Source of the DNA: Sneathiella chungangensis
Lineage (GTDB): Bacteria > Pseudomonadota > Alphaproteobacteria > Sneathiellales > Sneathiellaceae
Reading direction: 5' to 3'
Assembly: GCF_009882935.1 (NCBI RefSeq)
Contig: NZ_WTVA01000014.1
Span: 124,001 to 188,000 of the forward strand
DNA: 64,000 nt
A program made the translations under genes and the position numbers. Positions 46,067-55,216 of the stretch are shown piece after piece; positions within the stretch are counted from its first letter, which is position 1, and each line of letters begins with the position of its first letter. A model generated the notes under the pieces. The model searched no databases and was not told the origin of the DNA. It saw only the letters and a list, made by a program, of their open reading frames with translations.

Positions 46067-46200
46067 AGCCACAAAGCTTTCCAACGGCGCGTCTGAACAA
46101 ACTTCCCTAAAGTCCAAAGGAACGAAATGGAAGTGAAGTGGTCCGGAAAATCGAAAACTACCGACATACTTTCCCGGCAATAAGGTAGATGGCGGTTTCC

Positions 46201-47193
46201 TTATGCAAGCGCGCTCATCGCGGCGGCGGCAATTTCGATTGCCCGGAGGCGCGCGCTATGATCATAAATCTGCGCCGTTAGAATAATCTCGTCCGCATCC
46301 GTTTCGTCCTTGAATTCAGTCAGCTTCCTTGAAACGTCATCGGCATCCCCAAGCGCCGTGTAGGTCATAAAGCGCGATATCGCCGCCTTCTCCTGCATCC
46401 CCAGATGTTCGGCGAAACCCGCAACCGGCGGCGGCAGTTTAATTGGTCTCCCTCTGGCAAGCCCAAGCACGGCTTGCATCAGCGATGTAACGATCACTTC
46501 TGCTTCTTCTTTCGTATCTGCCGCCTGCAAGTTCATCGCCGCCATGACATAAGGCCTGTCGAGTTGGGCTGATGGTTGGAAATTCTGCCGGTAAATGAAA
46601 AGCGCCTGCCGAAGATCCGTCGGTGCGAAATGGGAGGCGAACGCGTAGGGAAGACCGAAATGTGCGGCAAGCTCCGCGCCATAAAGGCTGGAGCCCAGTA
46701 TCCAGAGAGGAACCTTCAATCCGGCACCGGGAACCGCCAGAACTCGTTGACCGGGTTCGGGGTCGGCAAAATACTGCTGAAGCTCCAGAACATCGCGCGG
46801 AAATGTGTCGACGCTCGCGGTTAAATTCCGCCGCAGCGCCTGCGCCGTCACTCCGTCCGTCCCCGGAGCCCGGCCGAGACCAAGATCGACCCTGTCCGGA
46901 TAGAGAGAGGCAAGCGTTCCGAACTGCTCGGCGATGATCAGCGGGGCATGATTGGGAAGCATAACCCCGCCCGAGCCAATACGTATCTTTTCGGTATGGG
47001 CGCCGACATGCGCAAGCAGTACGGCCGTCGCCGCACTCGCGATACCCGGGATGTTGTGATGCTCCGCCAACCAGTAGCGGGTGTAGCCAAGCTTTTCGGC
47101 AAGCTGTGCTATCTCGACCGAGTATTTGAAAGATTGCGTCGCACTACCGCCTTCGGTTATCGGCGCAAGGTCAAGAACGGACAATCGGGTCAT
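46201..47193 (-). CDS. LLM-class flavin-dependent oxidoreductase (luciferase-like)
   Basis: 330 residues. [19 protein letters not shown] opens the protein and [27 protein letters not shown], then [41 protein letters not shown]-like sequence, match the MsnO8/YhbW branch of bacterial luciferase-like monooxygenases. It uses FMNH2 from a separate reductase. Substrate unknown. Start and upstream Lrp stop overlap (TGATG), so the two are cotranscribed. Confidence 0.9.
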   Translation of the reverse strand: MTRLSVLDLAPITEGGSATQSFKYSVEIAQLAEKLGYTRYWLAEHHNIPGIASAATAVLLAHVGAHTEKIRIGSGGVMLPNHAPLIIAEQFGTLASLYPDRVDLGLGRAPGTDGVTAQALRRNLTASVDTFPRDVLELQQYFADPEPGQRVLAVPGAGLKVPLWILGSSLYGAELAAHFGLPYAFASHFAPTDLRQALFIYRQNFQPSAQLDRPYVMAAMNLQAADTKEEAEVIVTSLMQAVLGLARGRPIKLPPPVAGFAEHLGMQEKAAISRFMTYTALGDADDVSRKLTEFKDETDADEIILTAQIYDHSARLRAIEIAAAAMSALA

Positions 47194-47657
47194 CAGGTCA
47201 CACCATTTTTATTGTTTATTATCCCCGCAACACGGCTGGTCCGGTGAGTCGCAAGATAGAGGTTCGTCTCGCTCGCATTAATCCCGTCAATCAGCCGCAA
47301 CTGCCGAAGGACCTTGTCAAGGTCCGCCAGTGTTTCCGCACCAAACTCCACGATAAGGTCCCACCGGCCATTTGTCGAATGAATAGCCTGGATTTCGGGA
47401 AATCCGCGCAGGCGCGAAATAATCCGTTCATTTCCCTTCCCTTCGATTTCGATAAGCGTGATGCCGCGAACCGGGAATTCGGCCAGGTCTTCTTTCAGCA
47501 CCACGGTGAAACCGATGATCTCTTCTTCCTCGATCAGTTTATCCATCCGTGTTCGCACCGTCGCGCGTGAAAGCCCAAGCGACATGGCGAGTTCAGAGAC
47601 CGACGCCCGGGCATTCTGCCGGAGCGCCGCGATGAGTTTTTGGTCGGTTTTATCCAT
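47193..47657 (-). CDS. Lrp/AsnC family transcriptional regulator
   Basis: 154 residues: N-terminal winged helix ([20 protein letters not shown], then [21 protein letters not shown]) and C-terminal RAM/AsnC ligand domain (residues about 70-150). It diverges from the arginase gene across 127 bases, which points to control of arginine catabolism, with arginine or ornithine as likely effector. An inverted repeat just before its start may be its own operator. It is coupled to the luciferase-like gene downstream. Confidence 0.92.
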   Translation of the reverse strand: MDKTDQKLIAALRQNARASVSELAMSLGLSRATVRTRMDKLIEEEEIIGFTVVLKEDLAEFPVRGITLIEIEGKGNERIISRLRGFPEIQAIHSTNGRWDLIVEFGAETLADLDKVLRQLRLIDGINASETNLYLATHRTSRVAGIINNKNGVT

Positions 47658-47658
47658 A

Positions 47659-47700
47659 ATGGTAAATATTATATATCATATTGTTAGATACAATTACCAT
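47659..47700. promoter_or_regulatory. Inverted repeat between lrp-type regulator and arginase gene
   Basis: ATGGTAA (47659-47665) and TTACCAT (47694-47700) are exact inverted copies around a very A/T-rich core with TATATATCATAT-like sequence. Such dyads with flexible centres are typical for Lrp/AsnC operators, and it lies between the divergent regulator and arginase genes. Direct contact of the repeat with the regulator start suggests autoregulation. Confidence 0.5.
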
Positions 47701-47784
47701 TTTTTGCATTTTTTGGAATTGTTTCCGCCGGTTAAACACAGAAAATAATCACTATGAAAATCAACCCGTACGGGATCTCTTGAA

Positions 47785-48717
47785 ATGACGGATAAATCCA
47801 TATTGCTTGTCGGCGTCCCGGCGGATACAGGCAGCCGGAAAAGAGGCTGCCTTATGGGGCCCGACGCACTGCGTACAGCTGGCATGGTCGAGCGGCTCTC
47901 CCGTCTTGGGTATCCGGTTACCGATTACGGCAATCTAAGCTGGGACGCGGCCCCCGACGTTGCGCATTCCAACAATAGTGTCCATCATCTTGGCGACTAT
48001 GCGGCGCTAATTTCCGCGCTCGATCAGTTTTGCAATACTGAGCTCGACACCGACCAGGTTCCGGTATTCATGGGCGGCGATCATTGCATAGCGGCCGGCA
48101 TCCTTCCGGCCCTCGCCGGCAGGGGCGCGGCGGAAGGGCAGGAACAATTCGTGCTCTGGCTCGATGCCCATACGGATTTCCAGACGCTGGAAAGCACCGA
48201 TACCGGCAATCTGCATGGGACACCTGTCACCTACGTCATCGGCGATCCGGGTTTCGACGGATATGTCCCGGCACCTGCCATGGCCATAAGACCGGAGAAT
48301 ATCTGCATGATGGGCATCCGCTCGGTCGACCCGGCGGAACAGGCACGGATCGCCGTTACAGGAATAGACGTGCATGACATGCGCGCAATCGACGAATTCG
48401 GCGTGGCGCCGCCGCTGCGCCGCTTTATAGATCGTGTCCACCGGGCGAATGGCCGCCTCCATGTCAGCCTCGACGTCGATTTTCTATGTCCCGAAATCGC
48501 CCCGGCGGTCGGTACGACGGTACCGGGGGGCGTCAGTTTTCGTGAAGCCCATTTGATCATGGAAATACTTTACGACAGTGGCCTTGTGACCTCCGTCGAT
48601 ATTGCGGAGCTGAATCCGTTTCTCGACGAGCAGGGCAAGACCAGCAAACTCATCGTCGAGCTTGTCGCCAGCCTGTTCGGGCAACGCGTCCTCGATACCC
48701 ATAGAAGGAGCATCTGA
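47785..48717 (+). CDS. rocF: Arginase
   Basis: 310 residues of the ureohydrolase family. Manganese ligands are visible in GGDHC (near residue 97-100), LDAHTDF (near 126-131) and SLDVDF (near 229-234). The start is like other arginases: LLVGVPADTGSRKRGCLMGPDALR. It hydrolyses arginine to ornithine and urea. Ornithine cyclodeaminase follows two bases after the stop, giving a complete arginine to proline route. Agmatinase-type or formimidoglutamase alternatives are less likely given that neighbour. Confidence 0.92.
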   Translation: MTDKSILLVGVPADTGSRKRGCLMGPDALRTAGMVERLSRLGYPVTDYGNLSWDAAPDVAHSNNSVHHLGDYAALISALDQFCNTELDTDQVPVFMGGDHCIAAGILPALAGRGAAEGQEQFVLWLDAHTDFQTLESTDTGNLHGTPVTYVIGDPGFDGYVPAPAMAIRPENICMMGIRSVDPAEQARIAVTGIDVHDMRAIDEFGVAPPLRRFIDRVHRANGRLHVSLDVDFLCPEIAPAVGTTVPGGVSFREAHLIMEILYDSGLVTSVDIAELNPFLDEQGKTSKLIVELVASLFGQRVLDTHRRSI

Positions 48718-48719
48718 CC

Positions 48720-49778
48720 ATGACCGTGCATCCCCCGAAAAACATCAATATTGTTCCGTTCGTTAGCGTCGATAACATGATGAAGCTTGTCCTCAGCATA
48801 GGAATCGAAACCTTCCTTTCGGAACTCGCGGGCTTCATCGAGGAAGATTTCCGCCGCTGGGAATTGTTCGACAAGACACCGCGGGTGGCCTCCCACTCGG
48901 CGGAAGGCGTGATCGAACTGATGCCGACAAGCGATGGGGAAATATATGGCTTCAAATATGTCAACGGTCACCCGAAGAACACGCGGACAGGGCTTCAGAC
49001 GGTCACCGGCATCGGGATGCTGTCGAATGTCGAAAACGGCTATCCTGTTCTTCTGTCCGAAATGACGATCCTGACGGCCCTTCGGACGGCCGCTACGTCA
49101 GCGTTGGCCGCAAAGTATCTTGCGCCAGAGGGGGCGGACTGCATGGCGATAATCGGAAACGGGGCACAGGCCGAATTTCAGGCAATGGCCTTCAAATCGC
49201 TCCTCAATGTCACCAGGCTGCGGCTCTACGATATTGATCCGGCGGCGACCGACAAATGCGCGCGGAACCTCGAAGGGCAGGGTTTCGATATTTCCAGATG
49301 CACCTCCGCGGAAGCGGCGGTCGAGGGCGCGCATATCATCACGACGGTTACGGCCGACAAACAATACGCCACCATTCTGACCGACAACATGGTCGGCTCC
49401 GGCATCCATATCAATGCCGTCGGCGGCGACTGCCCCGGTAAAACTGAATTGCATCCAGACATTCTGTTGCGATCCGACATCTTCGTCGAGTATCCGCCGC
49501 AGACGCGCATAGAAGGCGAAATCCAGCAGCTTTCGAAAGATCATCCGGTAACCGAGCTTTGGCGCGTCATTTCCGGTGAATTGGCGGGGCGGCGTGATGC
49601 CGGGCAGACAACCCTGTTCGATTCGGTGGGTTTCGCGACTGAAGACTTCTCCGCCCTTCGCTATATCCGAAGCAAGCTTCCCGGAACGGTCTATTTCGAT
49701 CAGCTCGACATGCTGGCCGATCCCGACGATCCGCGCGATCTTTTTGGCATGCTGCGCCGCGCGAAAGACGTCGCATAG
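48720..49778 (+). CDS. Ornithine cyclodeaminase
   Basis: 352 residues of the OCD/mu-crystallin family. The substrate part shows YGFKYVNGHPKNTRTGLQTVTG; the NAD-binding part shows AIIGNGAQAEFQAMAF. HINAVGGDCPGKTELHPDILLRSDIFVEY-like sequence follows, with the catalytic Asp in GGDCPGKTEL. It deaminates ornithine to proline with NAD as bound cofactor. The long form, with DCPGKTEL, matches true ornithine cyclodeaminases rather than alanine dehydrogenase-like relatives. Coupled to arginase. Confidence 0.93.
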   Translation: MTVHPPKNINIVPFVSVDNMMKLVLSIGIETFLSELAGFIEEDFRRWELFDKTPRVASHSAEGVIELMPTSDGEIYGFKYVNGHPKNTRTGLQTVTGIGMLSNVENGYPVLLSEMTILTALRTAATSALAAKYLAPEGADCMAIIGNGAQAEFQAMAFKSLLNVTRLRLYDIDPAATDKCARNLEGQGFDISRCTSAEAAVEGAHIITTVTADKQYATILTDNMVGSGIHINAVGGDCPGKTELHPDILLRSDIFVEYPPQTRIEGEIQQLSKDHPVTELWRVISGELAGRRDAGQTTLFDSVGFATEDFSALRYIRSKLPGTVYFDQLDMLADPDDPRDLFGMLRRAKDVA

Positions 49779-50060
49779 CGCAAAAGTGATGGCGGCCGCC
49801 CCCGATTAATCTTGTATTTTGGGCGATAGAACGTTAGTGTCTGGCCATAATTTCTATAGGATGATCAAATTATTTCCAGTTATACAGGGCAGGACCGGGT
49901 TTCGCCCTCCACCGACGCATCACTCTCCAACAGTGCCGCTAGCAGAAAATTCGACAAGAAGTGGACTGAAACAGCCCGTTCTTTCGCCGCTCCGGATGCA
50001 AAACACAGCGTTCTGCAACTGCTGACAACTGTCATTCCACTTATTGCCCTATGGGCCGCC

Positions 50061-50948
50061 ATGATTATCATTGTGGACGACGCCTATTGGGTCGCCTTGC
50101 TGCTTTCCATTCCGGCCGCGGCATTCACCGTGCGACTGTTTATCATCCAGCATGATTGCGGACATCATTCCTTTTTTAAATCACCCCGCCTCAATGATTT
50201 CGTCGGCCGCGTGATCGGCGTGGTTACGTTGACCCCGCATGAGTACTGGCGCCGTTCGCATAACACGCATCATGCGACATGCGGTCATTTGCAAAAGCGA
50301 GGCATCGGCGATGTCAGCTTGCTTACCGTTGCGGAATACCGGTCACTCTCCTGGTGGGGGCGCCTAGGGTATCGAATTTACAGAATGCCGGCAGTTTTAC
50401 TGGGCATCGGGCCAATTTATCTTTTCGTGATAAAATACCGCCTGCCGCTTGATCTGGTACGGCAGCGTCCGGCGCTGCTCATTGGTATCATGGGGACGAA
50501 TATCGCCATTGCAGCGGTTATCATGACACTCGGATTCAGTTTTGGGTTTCTGGATGTCTTTATGGTTCAGATCCCTGTCGTGCTGCTTTCTTCAACAGCG
50601 GGTGTCTGGCTGTTTTACGTACAGCATCAATTCGAAACCACCTACTGGCGGAACAAGGAAGACTGGAATATTCACGAAGCGTCGATCATGGCAAGCAGCT
50701 TTTATGACCTGCCGCAACCGCTCCGTTGGTTCTCCGGCAATATTGGTATACACCATATTCATCATCTTTCCTGCCGCATTCCCAATTACCGACTCGGGGC
50801 CTGCCTCGCGGAAATGCCGGCGCTTAAATCGTTGAACCGCATTGGCCTTCGCGAAAGCTTTGCCTGTTTGCGGCTTGCCCTGTGGGACGAAAACGCCCAA
50901 AAACTGATTTCCTTCAAGGGCCTGCGCAAGCTATCACCCACCGTTTGA
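50061..50948 (+). CDS. Fatty acid desaturase family protein (5' end uncertain, possible frameshift)
   Basis: 295 residues from the ATG at 50061. Histidine boxes are HDCGHHSFF, HNTHHA (in RRSHNTHHATCGH) and HHIHHL, as in membrane desaturases that bind two irons; several hydrophobic helices are present. The family normally has about 50 more N-terminal residues. In the same frame the sequence continues upstream (…SVLQLLTTVIPLIALWAAM) to a stop at 49857-49859, but contains no ATG, GTG or TTG. The protein therefore either starts at 50061 without its first helix, uses a rare start such as ATT, or was broken by a frameshift from an ATG at 49861 in another frame. Confidence 0.8.
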   Translation: MIIIVDDAYWVALLLSIPAAAFTVRLFIIQHDCGHHSFFKSPRLNDFVGRVIGVVTLTPHEYWRRSHNTHHATCGHLQKRGIGDVSLLTVAEYRSLSWWGRLGYRIYRMPAVLLGIGPIYLFVIKYRLPLDLVRQRPALLIGIMGTNIAIAAVIMTLGFSFGFLDVFMVQIPVVLLSSTAGVWLFYVQHQFETTYWRNKEDWNIHEASIMASSFYDLPQPLRWFSGNIGIHHIHHLSCRIPNYRLGACLAEMPALKSLNRIGLRESFACLRLALWDENAQKLISFKGLRKLSPTV

Positions 50949-50978
50949 CTTCCTAAAACTATATTGCATTGAATTTGT

Positions 50979-50990
50979 CTGCATATGCAG
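50979..50990. promoter_or_regulatory. Predicted MarR operator, site 1 (before marR-type gene)
   Basis: CTGCATATGCAG is a perfect 12-base palindrome ending 13 bases before the ATG of the MarR gene. A nearly identical copy precedes the MATE gene. Position next to the start suggests repression of its own gene. Confidence 0.6.
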
Positions 50991-51003
50991 CTATATAGAC
51001 TGC

Positions 51004-51450
51004 ATGGCGAACGAAACCGTTTATTCTGATTTCAAACCCACCTGCAGCGCGCTTCGCTTTCGCAAGGCGGCGCGGCGCGTCACCCAGATTTATGACCAGT
51101 TGCTGGAGCCTTACGGACTAACCATCACTCAGTACGGGCTGCTCGGACATTTGCGCCATTTCGACGGCATCAGCGTGGGCGCCCTTGCGGAGAAACTGGT
51201 AATGGATCCGACCACCCTGACCCGCAACCTGCGTCCGTTGGAGCGGCAGGGATATGTGGTCCTGACCCAGGATGACCAGGACCGTCGGAGCCGCAAATTG
51301 TGCCTTACGGACGCCGGTCGGAAAAAGCATGCCGCCGCGCGCCCGGGATGGCAGGCGGCCCAGGATAGAATTGCGGACGTGCTCGGGCCCGACGACAGCG
51401 CCCTGATGGCCGTCACCATCGATCGGATGATCGAGGATCTTCGCGACTAG
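51004..51450 (+). CDS. MarR family transcriptional regulator
   Basis: 148 residues. Winged-helix core: LTITQYGLLGHLRHFDGISVGALAEKLVMDPTTLTRNLRPLERQGYV-like helices, then the wing DDQDRRSRKLCLTDAGRKK. The Cys in TCSALRF (residue about 14) may be a redox switch as in some family members; this is a guess. It lies between matching palindromes, with the MATE exporter 48 bases downstream, so it probably represses itself and the exporter in answer to a toxic ligand. Confidence 0.92.
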   Translation: MANETVYSDFKPTCSALRFRKAARRVTQIYDQLLEPYGLTITQYGLLGHLRHFDGISVGALAEKLVMDPTTLTRNLRPLERQGYVVLTQDDQDRRSRKLCLTDAGRKKHAAARPGWQAAQDRIADVLGPDDSALMAVTIDRMIEDLRD

Positions 51451-51470
51451 ATATTTTTTTGATGAAATAG

Positions 51471-51482
51471 CTGCATATACAG
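51471..51482. promoter_or_regulatory. Predicted MarR operator, site 2 (before MATE gene)
   Basis: CTGCATATACAG differs from site 1 in one base and stands 16 bases before the MATE start. The repeated motif in both intergenic gaps of the marR-MATE pair is good evidence for a shared operator. Confidence 0.6.
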
Positions 51483-51498
51483 CAAAAAGGACCGACAG

Positions 51499-52857
51499 AT
51501 GACTGAGACGCCCCAATCCGCCGTAAGTGCCAGGCCAAACCCTCTATTGACGGCGCCAATCCTGAGCACGCTCGCGCGGCTCAGCGTTCCGAACGTCATT
51601 GCAATGGTTGCGACTGCCCTCGTTGCAATAGCAGAAACGGCCTATGCCGGACTGCTCGGAACCTCCGCCCTTGCCGGACTGGCCCTCGTCTTTCCCATGG
51701 TCATGTTGCAGCAAATGATGTCGGCCGGCGCCATGGGCGGCGGCGTTTCCTCATCGATCAGTCGGGCGTTGGGCGCCGATAACCCTGCCCGCGCCGCTCA
51801 GCTTGCGGTTCATGCGCTGGTAATCGGCGGAGCTACCGGGCTGTTTTTCACTATTCTCTTCCTGTCATTCGGGACTGAAATCTACAGGCTTCTCGGCGGG
51901 TCCGGGTCTGTGCTGGAAGAAGCACTCGCCTATTCCGACATCGTTTTCATCGGCACCGTCGGCGTCTGGCTGACCAACACACTTGCCTCGATCATTCGCG
52001 GCGGCGGCGACATGAAGGTTCCCTCGGTTACGCTTCTGGTGGTCGCGCTTTCACAGTTCTTTCTGGCGGGGCTTTTCGGGCTTGGTTGGGGCTCGGTTCC
52101 GGCCTTCGGCATGTCCGGCATTGCCCTCGGCCTGGTGATCGCCTACAGCTGCGCGGCCTTATTTCTGTTCCTGTACCTGATGTCAGGGCGCGCGCGCGTG
52201 ACGCTGACTGTAAGAGGAATGCGCCTTAAAGCCGAGATGTTCCGCGATATCCTGAAAGTCGGCGCCATCTCTTGCATATCGCCGTTGCAGACGGTCCTGA
52301 CGGTGCTCATTCTCACTCGCCTCGTATCGGAATTCGGCATCGAAGCGCTTGCAGGATACGGCATCGGTGCCCGACTCGAGTTCCTTTTGGTGCCGATCGC
52401 CTTCGCAATCGGTGTTGCCTGCGTTCCCATGGTCGGCATGGCGATTGGTGCAAAAAATATCGCCAGAGCCCGTCAAGTCGCCTGGACGGGCGGATTGACG
52501 GCCGGTCTTTTCATCGGATTTGTTGGTATGTTCGTCGCCTTCTTCCCGAATTACTGGTCGGGCCTGTTCACCGGTTCACCAGCTGTCCTCTATTCCGCCG
52601 GATTGTATTTTGCCTGGGTCGGCCCCTTTTACGGACTTTTCGGTCTTGGCCTCTGCCTTTATTTTTCCTCGCAAGGGGCTGGAAAGGTTCTGGGCCCGGT
52701 GATCGCCGGAACAATTCGCCTAATTGTCGTCGCCCTGGGTGGCTGGATACTCACCGTTTATGCGGCACCCGACTGGATGATATTCGCCCTGATCGGCGGC
52801 GCAATGGCAATTTATGGTGCCAGCACCGCGCTTGCTGTATATGTTGCCCGCTGGTAA
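51499..52857 (+). CDS. MATE family efflux transporter
   Basis: 452 residues with about twelve transmembrane helices in two similar halves. The first half has TAYAGLLGTSALAGLALVFPM; the second has GYGIGARLEFLLVPIAFAIGVACVPMVG, both MatE-domain marks. It exports organic cations or drugs against sodium or protons. Expression is probably under the MarR protein upstream. Confidence 0.92.
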   Translation: MTETPQSAVSARPNPLLTAPILSTLARLSVPNVIAMVATALVAIAETAYAGLLGTSALAGLALVFPMVMLQQMMSAGAMGGGVSSSISRALGADNPARAAQLAVHALVIGGATGLFFTILFLSFGTEIYRLLGGSGSVLEEALAYSDIVFIGTVGVWLTNTLASIIRGGGDMKVPSVTLLVVALSQFFLAGLFGLGWGSVPAFGMSGIALGLVIAYSCAALFLFLYLMSGRARVTLTVRGMRLKAEMFRDILKVGAISCISPLQTVLTVLILTRLVSEFGIEALAGYGIGARLEFLLVPIAFAIGVACVPMVGMAIGAKNIARARQVAWTGGLTAGLFIGFVGMFVAFFPNYWSGLFTGSPAVLYSAGLYFAWVGPFYGLFGLGLCLYFSSQGAGKVLGPVIAGTIRLIVVALGGWILTVYAAPDWMIFALIGGAMAIYGASTALAVYVARW

Positions 52858-52910
52858 GTAAAGGAGTGGGCAACGTAAATACGGCCCGTTCGGCATAAGG
52901 GCTGTTTTTC

Positions 52911-53507
52911 ATGATTTCATTTTTCCTGGCGGTATTTTTTCTGATCATCACGCCCGGGCCCGGCGTTCTGTCCACGGCGGGTGTGGGCTCCGCCTTTGGG
53001 AAATCGGCCGGTCTCAGATATGTTACCGGCCTTTTTATCGGCAATAATCTCGTCGCGCTGGCCGTGGTATCGGGCCTTGCCGCGATAGTCTTCGCAGTCC
53101 CTGTCATCCGGAATATACTTCTGGTCGCGTCCGTAATGTATCTCGCTTATCTCGCGTTCCGGATCGCAACAGCCGGAGCCAAGATCGCCTTCGTTGAGTC
53201 CAGCAGCCAGCCCGGGTTGGTCGCAGGGATCATGCTTCAATTCATCAATCCCAAGGCTTATGCAGTAAATACTACCTTTTTTACGGGCTTTCCGTTCCTG
53301 CCCGACGCGCTGATGCTCGAGACAATGATCAAGTTTGCCATTCTGAACATCATCTGGGTTCCTGTTCACCTTCTGTGGCTGACCGCCGGGATCATGATCA
53401 AGCGCCTGGATCTTGCGCCGCGAATCCAGTTCCGTATCAATCTGCTGATGGCTGCGGCGATGCTTGCTGTCGTCGCCCTCGCCCTCTTTTCCAATCTCGG
53501 CGGCTAG
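52911..53507 (+). CDS. LysE family exporter
   Basis: 198 residues, six hydrophobic helices, with the RhtB/LysE signature PGPGVLSTAGVGSAFGKSAGLRYVTGLFIGN near the start and QFINPKAYAV in the middle. It exports amino acids or derivatives. It follows the MATE gene by 53 bases and overlaps the end of the convergent SQR gene by four bases. A weak GCCC/GGGC hairpin with five T lies in the gap before it. Confidence 0.9.
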   Translation: MISFFLAVFFLIITPGPGVLSTAGVGSAFGKSAGLRYVTGLFIGNNLVALAVVSGLAAIVFAVPVIRNILLVASVMYLAYLAFRIATAGAKIAFVESSSQPGLVAGIMLQFINPKAYAVNTTFFTGFPFLPDALMLETMIKFAILNIIWVPVHLLWLTAGIMIKRLDLAPRIQFRINLLMAAAMLAVVALALFSNLGG

Positions 53508-55174
53508 TCAGTGATTTCCGGATGCGCCATCCATTCCCGGCCGCGCAACATGGCTTTCCAATATACCGGCGGGAGTATTTTCTCCTTCAGCAACCAGGCA
53601 AGGCGACTCGGCTTCTGACCGTTGATCAACCAGGTCGGAAAGCTCGGAAGCAATTTTCCGCCATAGCCGAATTCAGCAAGAACAATCTTGCCGCGCTCTA
53701 CCGTCAGGGGGCAGGACCCATAGCCATCATAATGCGCGACCCCGGAGACGACCCCCATATCCGTCAGAAGGTTATTTGCGACCACGGGGGCCTGTTTTCT
53801 CGCAGCGGCCGCCGTCTTTGCATTCGGTGCATTCATGACATCGCCGAGCGCCCAGATGTTTTCAAACGTCTTGTGGCGTAACGTGGTCTGATCCACATCC
53901 ACCCATCCGGCAGCATCCGCAAGCGGGCTGACCCGGATAAAATCCGGGGCGCATTGCGGGGGTACCACATGGATCATATCGAAACGGGTTTCGACAACCT
54001 CGCTGTTGCCATCTGCATCCGTCTTGTTAAACCAGGCTATTTTCGCAGGGCCATCGATCCGGATCAGATTATGTGTGAACTTCAGGCCTGCATGGTATTT
54101 CTCGATATAGTTCATCAGCGCGGGGACATATTCCTTCACGCCGAATAGAACACCGCCCGCGTTGTAGAACTCGATCTCGATATTGTTGAGAACGCCATTG
54201 CGATACCAGTGATCCGCCGACAGATAGAGCGATTTCTGTGGCGCGCCTGCGCATTTGATCGGCATCGGAGGCTGCGTAAACAGGGCCCTTCCCTGTTTCA
54301 AGCCGCGGACCAACTGCCAGGTGTAGGGGGCAAGGTCATAGCGGTAATTGGAGGTCACTCCGTTCCGGCCCAAAGTCTCGACCAGCCCTTCAACACCATT
54401 CCAATTGAGTTTCAGGCCCGGCGCCACAATAAGCCGGTTGTACTTGACTACTCGGCACCCATCGAGAATGACGGCGTTTTTGTCAGGCTCAAACGCGGAA
54501 ACCGCCGCCTTGATCCAATGAACCCCTTCCGGAATGAGCGAGCCCATCGTGCGCACCGTTTCTTCGGCATCGAAAATGCCGCCGCCGACCATGGTCCATC
54601 CCGGCTGATAATAATGAACATCCGCCGGATCGATAATGGCGATATCGAGATCTTTTTTCCGATGCATCAGACTGGAGGCGACGGAAATTCCGGCCGCGCC
54701 ACCGCCGATTATCACGATGTCATGGGTCGCATCCGCAACATCTGTTGGTGTCCGGCCGCCGTTGGCAATTCGACGGACAACACCGGACATATCATACCCT
54801 GCGTCCTTCGTGGCCTGCAGAATTTCCGGAAGCGGCCGCCCCTTGGCGCCCTCGTTAAGGGACCAGAGCGTTGCCGAACGCGTGCCCGTCCGGCAATAAG
54901 CCAGCACGGGATTGGGGAGCGAAGTCACCGCATCGCCGAAAGACCTGGCGTCACTGTCCTGAACCCGGCCCGACACAATCGGGATATAAACAGCCTCAAG
55001 TCCCGCCTTGTGAGCCACCTTTTTTATCTCAGCAAATGTTGGCTGATCCGCGCCTTCCCCGTCCGGCCGGTTGCAGATAATCGCCTTGTAGCCAAGCTTC
55101 GCGAGTTCTTCGATATCCTCTGGCAGGATCTGGGCACTGACCGACAGATTGCCGCTGATCTTCTTAACTTCCAT
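53504..55174 (-). CDS. DUF442 phosphatase/sulfurtransferase-like domain fused to sulfide:quinone oxidoreductase
   Basis: 556 residues. Residues 1-110 are a DUF442 (TIGR01244) domain with the loop YCRTGTRS, Cys94 being the nucleophile. A flavoprotein follows: FAD loop IIGGGAAGIS (155-164). The second part is like human-type SQOR: IKCAGAPQK (near residue 306) and YGSCPLT (near 488) hold the two redox cysteines of that enzyme. It oxidises sulfide and passes electrons to quinone at the membrane, giving a persulfide. The dioxygenase gene lies 42 bases upstream in the same operon. Confidence 0.92.
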   Translation of the reverse strand: MEVKKISGNLSVSAQILPEDIEELAKLGYKAIICNRPDGEGADQPTFAEIKKVAHKAGLEAVYIPIVSGRVQDSDARSFGDAVTSLPNPVLAYCRTGTRSATLWSLNEGAKGRPLPEILQATKDAGYDMSGVVRRIANGGRTPTDVADATHDIVIIGGGAAGISVASSLMHRKKDLDIAIIDPADVHYYQPGWTMVGGGIFDAEETVRTMGSLIPEGVHWIKAAVSAFEPDKNAVILDGCRVVKYNRLIVAPGLKLNWNGVEGLVETLGRNGVTSNYRYDLAPYTWQLVRGLKQGRALFTQPPMPIKCAGAPQKSLYLSADHWYRNGVLNNIEIEFYNAGGVLFGVKEYVPALMNYIEKYHAGLKFTHNLIRIDGPAKIAWFNKTDADGNSEVVETRFDMIHVVPPQCAPDFIRVSPLADAAGWVDVDQTTLRHKTFENIWALGDVMNAPNAKTAAAARKQAPVVANNLLTDMGVVSGVAHYDGYGSCPLTVERGKIVLAEFGYGGKLLPSFPTWLINGQKPSRLAWLLKEKILPPVYWKAMLRGREWMAHPEITD

Positions 55175-55216
55175 TTTTCTTCCCTTTCATGACCACCTTC
55201 TGTCTACGACAGCCGG

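Noticed and set aside
52883-52910. GCCC/GGGC hairpin with five T before the LysE gene
   Set aside because: The stem has only 4 pairs with a long loop, so a real terminator is doubtful.
54209-55192. 327-codon open frame on the plus strand
   Set aside because: Opposite the DUF442-SQR fusion, whose domains are complete.
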